Source: Apostichopus japonicus | Lineage: Eukaryota > Echinodermata > Holothuroidea > Aspidochirotida > Stichopodidae | Length of the DNA stretch: 64,000 nucleotides | Direction: 5' to 3' | Assembly (NCBI RefSeq): GCF_037975245.1 | Contig: NC_092562.1 | Coordinates: forward strand, 22,523,054-22,587,053 | Shown: positions 28,501 to 40,500 of the stretch, one piece after another | Layout of the letters: every line of letters starts with the position of its first letter | Position numbering within the stretch: the stretch's first letter is position 1 | Made by a program: the position numbers and the translations under genes | The notes under the pieces: model-generated | Databases searched by the model: none | Told to the model about the DNA's origin: nothing | The model's input: only the letters and a program-made list of their open reading frames with translations

Positions 28501-31500
28501 ATAACATTTCAGGGACTATTCGACAACAATATGATGATAGGATAGTATACAAATAATGAATAGTTATGAGTGCAATAGTGCAAATATTTCATGAGTTGAA
28601 ATATGGAATGTTCCATTCAACGAGGCGCAGCTGAGTTGAATGGAACATTCCATCTGTCAACTCATGTTTTGAACAGACAGGTTTCTCTGCTCTCTTACCA
28701 TTGAAAAAAGTGCTATCAAAAACGTATAACCCATGGTTCTATTTCATAGAGTGGAATAGAGCGGATTTTGCGTGCAATCAACGAGCAATTGACCAATCAA
28801 ATGACCAGAATACAATAAGGTGTTGTATAATAAGCTTTGAAGCACATGTATGATCCACATCCTGGAGTAAGGAATGATTTATATATGGTAACAATAATTT
28901 ACATTGAAATAACGATAGCATATTGAGATTCTTGCTTTACTGACGATGCTGAATATTTCTCTCGGTTCCCAGCAGATTTGGGTAGAACTAGCACACCAGC
29001 ATGATGACGAGTACAAATAGAATTCCATTTGTATGAGTAGCCTAAGTGTATAAGGCTCTTAGCAGGAGACGGAGAAGAAATACTGAAGCGAAGTACAGAA
29101 ATAGAAGAAGGGGAAGGGATAGTGAGAGGGAGAAGGAAAACGTGAACCGTGCATAGAAGCGTATTTATACCTTCTTGTTTTGTACGGAATTCAAATGTTG
29201 TCTCAGCATCAGGCTCAAATTCACTAAAAAAACCAAGTTTACTTCCAACCCTTAAGGTGTATCTGGTGTGCGGGTTCAAGCCAGTGTAAACCAGCACAGC
29301 TTTACCATTGTCAGCAATGTTCGTTTCGGTTGATTGTTCCTGAAATGAATCAATACAGTACATTTATACATCGTATTATTACCAAATTCACCATCATGTC
29401 TGTTGATAAGAAATTGCATATATATATTCAACGAAGATCACATGTAGGCCTCCCCAGCTGGTAGGTATTATTGCCAATACACACATTTTTACGTTACAAT
29501 ATTTATACCAATGCAACAGCTTACATCAGTATAGGCCTACTCATAACACAGGGTATACGTATAAGCCTACAACACTTGCGCCGTTCACGTATACTAATAG
29601 CAACACTGTATGCTGACGACGGCACAACTATACGTATACTCGCGACATATTCCAATGACAACTGGCATGCATGCTTTCAAACTTTAAGAAAACTATTAAG
29701 TGAAGCTGCAATTCAACAACGACCATATGCAGTGAAGCTGGTATTACTTACAACAGCGGCCATATAATATATTCAGTAAAGCAGGCTTCTACTTGCAACA
29801 ACGATCATATATTTGGTGACGCTAACATATACTAACACTAGCAAACAATACACACACTGAAGCTGACATTACACCTACAAAAGCGAACCTATATTCAATA
29901 AACCGCCATTGTCTTACACCACCGAACATAATATTCACTGAAGCTGATATCAAGTTACAACAACGAAGAAGATATATATATATATACTCACTGAAGCTTT
30001 GGGTTGATCGAGAATTGACAGAAATGACCTGAAGCAGAGAACCCCCAAATACATTTTCCTTGCGATGGGATCGTGGTTACCAATGTAGAGTGTGTTGTTG
30101 TCTATTGTGAAAGGCGTCCACGGTCCGTGGACCCAAACTGTGACGTTACGCGAGTTCACGACATATTTGTATATAACTGGACCCGAAATATCTATATAAA
30201 TGTTAAGTGCGATAGCGTCATAATTAAAGAAATGAAGAATAATAATAAGACAAGAGAATTGGCCCTTAACACATGAGTTCTGCAATATTGTGCCATTATC
30301 GAATGTGCAAGTAGGTCTATGTATATTAGATACATACAGTTAGTAAAATATGACGTCAATATTTCATTACTTAGCAAAATAGGTTTTTAGATAGAAAACA
30401 TTTGCGAAGCAGCCAGGATGAAAGTTTCTGCGAGGTCCTCCAAATTCGTTGGGGTGGGGGAGGGTTACAAGGGGGTTGGGTTTGTGGTAGGGTTGAGGCA
30501 CAATATGGGATACGTGTCATTGTTACAAAGTTATTGTCCCTTGACTTTTATGGTAATTTTGGGGATTGGGTATCTCTATGTGCTCTGTGGCCACCCAACT
30601 GTTCTGTAACTATACGATAATTTATTTTTTCCACACGAAAATATCGTCAAAGAACACAGTTAATACGATGTCTGTGTGTAACCTTTATTATGAAAGTACT
30701 AGCAAGTGTGAATTTGCCAAGAATGAAGGCTCACTGTAGACATTATAAAGATATGTGCAGTTCTAATTAATCATCATGTATACAGGGGCGTATCCAGGAT
30801 TTTCCAATAGGGGGGGCGTCAGGCATGAATGATCGCCGTCCTGGGGGATGGGTCTAAGGGGAGGGGTGTACAATTTTTGCTTTCGAAGAAGGGCTGAAAT
30901 GCAAAATGGTGTCATATATATGGGCGGCGATCCGTACTTCCGAGTGGGGGGGGGGGGGATATGACCTTGTTGACTATCTAAGCGTAGCGCCACCATGGGT
31001 TGGCGCGAAGCGTTCAAGAAAATTTTGGGATTAACAAACCCTCTAGATGGCCGGAAACGGCACTTCCCGAGGTTTCCAAGCGGCATAAACCCAACTTTAA
31101 AATAGGGATGTCATGTCCGAAATATCTCATAATCAGGATCCAAAATACTTTTTTTTTAATTTCGGGTGTTATTTTGGGAAAATTGCCCCTGTCAATCTTG
31201 TTTCAGGCGCAACGTTAGAATGTTCGACAGCTCTTTTATATTATTCGATGAAGAAAATGGCCTCATGCAGGCTATTATAGGCCTATACACATGCAATACA
31301 CAATTACACATAGTTACATTCCTAGGTACCGATTGCTAGGGCATCCAGGTGAAACGTGTATTAAGCATTACCCTGGTTACATGAGATTCTCAGCTGTTCG
31401 AGGGAACATGCATGTACGTGTGTAGGCCTACTATAGGGCCTATATGAATACTATGAGGGTGCATATATGTACTATATCAATACCGTGGGCGCAATAATAC

Positions 31501-34500
31501 ATTTTGTTGTTATAGGGCCAATGAAGCCTACAGTCAACTACTTTTGCTTTATAAAGACGCTTTATTTGAAAAGATCGCACTGCGTTTATGGTAGGCGAGA
31601 AATGAAGCTAAAAGAGCCGTACATTAACGAAGATGCATAAATGTAGGCATGAAAATATTCTTATCCCTGGCATTTGGTGGTGGGGGGGGGGGATATGGTG
31701 CATTACATCCCCTCCACCCATTTTCATGGGGGGATATCATGGGGGGATATATCCCCCCTCCACCCAGGATCGCCGCCCATGGCCATATGTGATCCATTTT
31801 TCGACCTTAATAATAAGCAACATTTCCAGTAAATATGGACACAAAATGCACAATTTAGTATGGCTGGCATGTCACTTAGTGTTTATAGTGATAATACAAA
31901 CACAATTACCATCTATGTTTCTAAAACTATTCTGCCGCCGAACTTCGCCAGAACCTTTTTTTGGCAAACAAAAAATAAAGCATACGGGAGGGGGGGGGGG
32001 GGGGTTGAGCGATCACCGACATCTCACATAAAGGTCGTCATCAATTTTTTTTTTTTGCTAAACATTTTGTTTGGGGTGACGGCCAATAGGGGGAGGGGGG
32101 GCGCGCGCCTGTTGCGCCCCCTGGATACGCCCCTGTGTATATGTTTGATGTATAGCTATATTAATATGGCCTAGTAGCACGCTATGCCTACTGAGAACTT
32201 GAACCAATGCTTATAGTCGGCACTTCTATCTTGTTTGATATTTTGTTTTTTCGTAAATCTTTATTACGTAACATCATACCAACATAATGATTGTTGAAGG
32301 TCTTCATTCCAGTTTCTCCCTTCACATCTGTTCTTGCACTGGAGAAGAAGCTTACTCGAAAATGTTCATTCATACTAAATGGATTCTCGGTGGAAAAGTG
32401 ATGAACGAGATTGCAAACAGTCGTTGTTATGTTTATGCAGCCGGGAACATTGATATCTGTGTCCCTGAAAGAAAGCCATAAAACCATCAGAAAACAATAA
32501 TAATGATTGTGTACAACATATCGGAAGAAAATCTTAAAGTTTACTCATTATACGGTCTCCTTTCTGGTAATTCTTTTCTTGACATGGCAGTTTTTCCAAG
32601 TCATACCAATTTATAGTCATTTGACTTTCGTAACAATAAATAGGAGAGTTCGATAAAACTACTGAAGCAATCGGCACATTTTCTAGGCCTACATGGTTGT
32701 AAAGCTTAATACATATGTAATCTAAAATCATTTGTCCCAATTCGATGTCATTTTCGTTTTGACCTAAATAAGAGTGTTGTGAGTAAGAGAACAACATGAA
32801 ATTTCGAATTCATTATTTTCAAACCCTTAGTCCGACAAGCATACTTAGCCAAAATTAATGTATTTAGCGTTGCTGGGTAGATAATTCTTTCAATTGACAG
32901 ACAATGGGCGCCCCAATGTAAAACAATTGCTATAGTAGCATGAAAGAGTCGATCCCAACAGAAATCATGCATTGTACCCAATACTACAGAATAGCAAATT
33001 CGACAACCTTGCCATACGTACTTCATCATACACTAAGTATAACTTCCAAAATAACCCGGGTGCGATTACTAGTACATTGAGTGCGAGTATATGAATGCGA
33101 ATTACTAAGTTAGGTACTTAAGACTATAGATCTATAGTCTTAAGTTCTAACTTGAGTGTGGACTATTACTTATTAACATATTATATAATATATTGTTAAT
33201 ATATACATGACTCATACACATACACATTAATGCCAGTGTACAATTATGTAATACTTACAGTTCCTCGTGAATTACTGTGTAGTAGATTACTTCGTTTTCC
33301 AGCGGAGGGATATTCAACGGATCCCACATGAATGTGACATTGAGATTCAATGCCTTGAAAACCATATTGGTTATTCCTACGCATGCAAAGATGAAGAAAT
33401 AGAAACAAATGCCGAGTGAATAAGTTCTTTAAGCAAGGTCAAGGAGGAGGAGACGAATACATGACAGAGGACTGAGAAGAAGACTGAATGGGAATGGGAA
33501 TAGATATGGCAATGGATATGGTAATGGGAATGGGTGTGGGAATGCGTATGGGTATTGGTATGGTAATGGGAATGGGTATGGGAATGGGTATGGGTATGAG
33601 TAAGGTAATGGGTATGGGTATGGGAATGGGGATGGAAATGTGTATGTGTATGGGTATGGTATTGGTAATGGGTATGGGTAAGGGAATGGGTATGGGTATG
33701 GGTATGAGAATGAAAATGGTAATTGGGAATGGGTCTGAGACTGAGAATGGATATGGATATGGGAAGGGGAATGGGAATGGATATGGATATGGTAATGGTA
33801 ATGGGAATGGGTATGGGTATGGGTATGCGAATGAGTATGGGTATTGGTGTGGTAATTGGAATGGGAATGGGTATGGTAATGGGAATGGGAATGGGGATGG
33901 AAATGTGTATGTGTATGGGTATGGTATTGGTAATGGGTATGGGAATGGAAATGGGTATGGGTAAGGGAATGGGTATGGGTATGAGAATGAGAATGGTAAT
34001 TGGGAATGGGTCTGAGACTGAGAATGGATATGGGAAGGGGAATGGGAATGGGTATGGGTTGGGTATGGATATGGGAAAGGGGATGTTGATGGTAATGGGA
34101 ATGGTTATGGGTTGGGTATTGGTATGGGTATGGGAATGTGTATGGGTATGGGAATGGTAATAGTAATGGGAATGGGGATGGGTGTGGGTGTGGGTATGGG
34201 TATGGGAATCAGTGGGAATGGGAATGAAAATGGGAGTGGGAGTCATTGGGAATGGGAATGGGTCTGAGACTGAGAATGAGAACGAGAATAAGAAGAATGA
34301 GAAGGAGAATTATAAGGAAAAGGAGAAGTTTTTGTTTTCTTTGAATTACATTCTTTAACTGTTCTCTAAATATATTTCTTTCCCGCCCAGGGTAAACAAC
34401 ATATACTTTACTTTGATTTTGGTTGCCACTAAATTCTTATACGATTTCGGTATTTATTGTTGCAAAGTTCATTCCTTTACGTTTCCGGTAGTTATTATTG

Positions 34501-37500
34501 CAAAAGTGCATGTTAACGAGTTTCAAAACAGACAGGGAGTCCACTTTGCCTGGACAATACTCCCCGCGAGATACCACTGAGAGCAAAACGCATAGATCGG
34601 TTAATTATTTTATTAGAAATGCATGATCATTTGAGGTCAACAGAGTTAATTAACAACAAACCGAACATTTAAGAAGCAAATCACGACAAGTATCATTCCT
34701 CTTGTTGGGGGTGAAGGAACATATTGGACATCAAAATAAGTTTGAGGTTACCAGAGGTTAACCAAAAAATAAGTCTTCCGAAGTGATTACCGAATACATT
34801 GCGTGTGTTTCACCTATTTACGGTCTCTTAAGGCTCATCTACGTTTTCATTTGGAAAATCAATTGACTTGTGGAGAACACTTACCTTTAGCGAAATTCAT
34901 ACAGGTAAATATTATGTTCCAATGTCGACAATGTTCACCGTAGGTGTTTTGTTTGATTGATATTTCTACTTTCAGTTTGCTAAAATAGCATACTATCTAT
35001 TAATGACTTTCCATTTTGATATAGTTATATCTTAATTATGTAATTTGATTTGTTTTTGAGAAACCTGAAATGCCTTGAAAGTTGGTTACACCCTTTTGGC
35101 CAGATCGGATTTTAAAATAGTAAGATACACTTACAAAACATAAATGACGAGGAGCGGGGCGGGTATGCAGTGGGACGTGCAGGGCAAATTACTTTCTGAA
35201 TCTGCTTAAGTCAATGACCATATTTATTTGTATATTGATGCTTGTTATACATAGCGAACTGTTTATTACGATGCAAAACTTGATCAGCTATAGTGCCATC
35301 GAATCTTAATGTAATAAAGGAGCACTCCACAGTACGAAAACGTACCAACCATGGAGAGTCATGTGACATGCTCCCAGGTGCTACTAACATATTATTGAAC
35401 CCTTTGTCTCTTCGCCGATAGATAGGCGTTCCGTAGACAACAGGGCAGACTTTACTGTAACTTTGAGAATAAGTGCTTACTTCAATTTGAGTGATAATGT
35501 TGTAGAGATTTACTTTCCGTCCTCATGAAAAAATTGTTCTGCATGGACGATGGCTACTATTCGAACATCTTCTGTCAGATCTAGTCTTATAAATTATTAA
35601 CGACAGTCACTCCTACCATATAGTATACTGCATGGAGCATTGTGGTGTTAAGAAACAACGAATTATGTCGTCTGCTTCTCGTGTCTATGTACATTGTGTA
35701 CATTGTGATACGCTACTTGAGCTCCAGCTGTACTGAGTTCGACTGCTTGAATGGATATACTCAAATGGCATTGGAACTGAAAATTGAATTTGAATTTATT
35801 GTCCACAATCGGAAATTCGGCTTACACACATACGCCTCAGGCAACAAATGGACACACTCCGGCAGAATTATTCCTAAAGGGGAAACCTCAAACTTGATTA
35901 ATCCTCTGGAAACCAGATTTGGGAAATACTGGCAAATAACCCAAGAGAAGTATCACAACAGGGATAGAGTAGAGACAAAAAAAGAAGTAAATGACAGAGT
36001 ATGTGTTAGAAACACTAGAGGGCAAAGGTCAAATGAATCCATTGAAAGGTCATCAAAGTCTGTTGACCACGTACCTACATTTTAAGGGTATCAGGGTGGT
36101 CTTAGTACAAGATTTGTCATATTGATGACCTATCTGGGTCCGGAAAGACTATGATTATTATAGAAATGTGAAAACCACCAAATGCAACCACGTGGCATTC
36201 CTGTTACTGTGCCAGGTCTGCTAGACAACCATCCGAACCGGTATAAAATCATTGACAGAGTTAGGCGGTTAAAATTCCATCCCTTCTCAAGCAATCACCT
36301 CCACCACCCCCCCCACCCCCACCCCATTTGGTAGAACCAAGTATTCCTAGTCAGGAGTCAGATGACTCTTTGAATATTTAAATGCATGTGTACTCTAATA
36401 ATAATAGAAAATGAAAATACGTGTTTGAATTTTGTTTCACTTGTATTTTGTTGGTTCTTAAATACTGTATAGTTTCGCCTTATAAGAAGGTAGAGGTTTA
36501 TCATATTTATGCTTGTTATGTGCATAGGGAAGTGTTTATTACGATGCAACCTCGATCAGCTGACGCTGACGCACGTTTTGCAAATCCGCCATCTTAATAA
36601 CTGTGTGTTGAATTCTCATTAGGGCTCCCAAGATACGACAATAACAAATCACATGACTTAAGGGAAGTTAATGAGAAATGTGTTTATGTTATGACAATTA
36701 ACTGCGTCTTTAAGTTGTTACAGGAAATGCGATTCGGTTACGTCGTAAAACCAAACTGTGCCAAGATTCAATAATTGCAACAGCAAGATTACACTTAAAA
36801 GCAATTTTCTTAGATTTTCTCTATCTTATCTATAGGTATAAATCATGTACTAAAGTAAAACTTATTTGTCATGAAACGGAGTCATCTCGAGTCGTTTAAA
36901 GTCTGAATACATGTTTGCTGATGAATTTCGGAAAACAAACTTATTTTTATTTTCTGTTGCCCTAATGGCGAGAACGATTTACCTTAAAAATCACAGCGAC
37001 CGCCCATATCAGCATGTTCATTACACAAATGTTAACAAAATAGTCTACATATGTGGCCCGATCAAGATTTTAAAACGTTCCTATACTTGCATCGTCCACT
37101 TTTTTTACCCAATTCCAAAGAGGAAACGTCTGAAAACACCTGTTAATTCATTGCAATGGAAGGAAATGACACAATTTTGCAAGCTACATCGTTAAGATCG
37201 AGAGAAATATACTATTCAAGAAAAGTGACCTAAAGCAGGCTAGCCACGAAAGTGAAAGTAGTCCTACTAGGCCGCACGGTCGTATACAAAACATAGAGAT
37301 TTGATTGGCGCATGATCTGTTGAGCGGAGCTTGCAAATTTTGATTGAAGTTTCTAGAATCTACGGACTCGTTAATAAATTTGGAAAATTTTATTCAGCTC
37401 AAAATGTTTTTACAACATATAACTCAATCAAAATAATGAATATTGATATGGAAATTGCATAGAACGGTTTACACTGAGCTTTTAAAGCAGTAAGCTGGAA

Positions 37501-40500
37501 AGGTCGATTTTTTTTTTGGGGGGGGGGACAAAACAAGTACTGAGACTTTAACACTTGACATGCAGTATTTTTGAGATTGTTTGTGCTCGTAATAAAGAGA
37601 CTTATATAGATGTTCGTTAATTAGCACAAGAAACAAGGGCGTAGGAACCGGGGGGGGCTGGGGCGCCAGCCCCCAGTGAAAAATATGGAGGGCGGAAGTA
37701 TCATTCCGCCCCCCGCTTCGCAAGTCAGAAAACCCCTTTTTCATTTCCAAATGAGAAAAAAATCTCATTTGGAGCACCAAATTGCATCTAAGGCCAGGTG
37801 AAAATGCAAAATTATATACAAAATGGAGTGGGTGGGTTGAAGAGTGCTATATTGCACCAAATTGCATCTGAGGCCACCTGGAAATGCAAAAAAAAAAAAT
37901 CCCCTCCCCTCCCCCAGGCCGGCCATCAGTCTTCAGCCCCCCCCCCCCCCCCATTCAAAAGTACCTTCCTACGCCACTGACAAGAAATGTTATGTTTCAG
38001 CACACGCTTGCGAAATCCTTTGTCCGTATATTGGCTATGATCACTATAATGTTATTTTGAGTTTTATTACTACTTTCAGTCTACCTAATTAGCCTGTAAT
38101 CGACTAAAAACGTTCTGTTTAATAACAGTTAAATCATAATTATAAAGCTTGACAGGTATATACTGAAGATATCTGGTTACAGAGGAGAGGAGATGGGGAT
38201 TGCGTCGTATGAACCTGTATAACTGAAATGAGCACTCGGGTTGACAGAACTATAAGTTAAAGAAAAAGCATCTGCAGTTTACAGGAAATGAGAAACATGG
38301 CACTGAACACACTAAAAAAGGTGGGCACATATTTAACCCAACACTACAACGGTACGAATATATCGGCCGAAGGTTGGTCAAGGTTTGACCCCAAACAGGT
38401 AAAATGCAGACAATTTTGGACAAACCTATCACATTTTAGCGACAATTAAAGTGGTAAAGCTATGGTAAAATTCAATTGTTTTTGGGCAAATATTTTACCA
38501 AATTTGGTTGGATAAATACGTACCCAGTGTTAGGTAGTAAAGTATTTGCCCAACTTTTTTCAGAGTGAGCAGCAACTCGGAAGAGCACCCTGTGTTATGT
38601 GTGGAGCAACTCGTTTGACATATACAACATAGTTCATGGTCTACGCCTGATTATATGTCACCCAGTATAACCCCGGCAAATATGTTAGAAATTCGGATAA
38701 TCCTAAAGGACACAATATTAATATTTAAAGTACAATCATTTTACTGTAACACTAAATGTAGATATCCACATTGAGATATTTAATCGTCCATTTTAACAAT
38801 CGTGAATATCTATGAAAACGGAGAACAGAACCTCCAGAATGCAATGTTGGTAAGTTTTAGCAACTCTTTTGAGGGGGGGGGGGGTACTGTCGACCTTAAA
38901 GACACAGAAAACTTTGTGCATATTACTCATAGGTTAGTTTTCATAGAATATGTTTAGTTCCTCATGTTACTCTCGTTTTAAATATGCAACATATCAGAAA
39001 TCAGGTCATTGGTATGTTACCGCCAAATATCTGCTGGAAACGTCAAGTAATGGTCTCCCCATACTCGAAGTTCTTCAGCCAATTTACTGCATGCACCCTC
39101 AGGACGCACATGTACATCTCTTAGACATTGAACTCTCTCATTATACCTTCCTCTATGTCTGGGAATAGTTATACAAGCTATAGAAACTCTAGCAGACTAC
39201 TTTAACTGAAGAAAAGGGAAGAGGGAAAAACACTATTAACACGCTAAATGTGGAGACAATGCTAATGACCTTTAATTAAAACCTAGCAATTACTGTGCAA
39301 TATAGAGTGGGCCGTCTCAGTTCGCACGAAACCTACAGTTGGTTATAAAACAACCGCATTAACCAAAATGAAATAGAAACTTGCTTATCGTGTTTGATGA
39401 TTAACCATCTGCTCTCGCATTGAATTCTGTTTGAAAAGGAACCCACATATTATTTCCGTTTCGAGGATGAATAAATCGTGGCTGATGAATAACTATATTA
39501 GTTTTAAAGGGACTTCCCACTTGTCATTAAATATGGCCGAATATATACACTTATCAAACTCAGGTCAAATTTGAGGATGGCTTGTTTTGTTTTATACAAT
39601 CGTCAGTTTTATTGTCATAATGTTCTAAGATTTCTTTAGACAATGCGGGTATTTGTAAATACCGTGGTATAAGTACAAGAAAAGAAGAACAAGAAAAACC
39701 TCCTAAGCTTTCGGAGGAAGAAAATCAAGCACGTTCTGTCAAATTTGTTGCCGTGCTAAACGGAAGATGCTCCTTAAATAGATGTACAAATTTCCCTACA
39801 TAATAGGTCAATTGTGAGGGGGAAATATATGTTATTGCGCAGGAGTTTGATCTAACATAAGAGACAACAAAACAGTGCTACGTAAACAGCAAAAAAAAAA
39901 AAAGCCAGGCACAAATGCTGCACATCAGCAATTGGAAATACCCTTAAGTTGTAGTTAAGTACAATGACAGCATGAGTCATGTTTTACATGTCAACATATA
40001 AATGTATTTCACTTCATGGAAAGGCGTCCCACGTTACGTAAACGGGAGATGAAAAAACAAGGGATATATTCCCAATCCCTCCCCCTCCCCTTCCTGCCCC
40101 CCCCCCCATGGCACATATTGTATAAACCTTATCTTACAGAGAAATTTATGTTTCACGATGTTAGGTTATAACCCCCATTTCAGTAACTTGTACCTAATTC
40201 GAGATATTGGTTAGTCAGGCTAGTTTGACGGGTTAAACAGTCTCTTACACTCCAGGAATTGGATTACAATAGGTGGTCCGTGATTTATTCTGGTTAAGTA
40301 TTACTAGTGAATGGGCCACATGTGAAATGTTTACTAAGCTGTCGCTATTCTCTCAATTGCAGTGGTGACATTATTCTGACTATATATAGTCCTGCTGCCA
40401 GATTTGCTCATAAAATATCACGGGATTTGAAATACATTCGACATGCAAAATGCTATGAGAATGTGGTCGTGAACTAGAATGCACGACGTTTCCTATAGCC

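Noticed and set aside
33377..34246. 289-codon minus ORF rich in PIPIPI/HTHT and Met-Gly-rich plus ORFs
   Set aside because: Produced by the GGGNAT hexamer array. The repeat period is a multiple of three, so all frames stay open.
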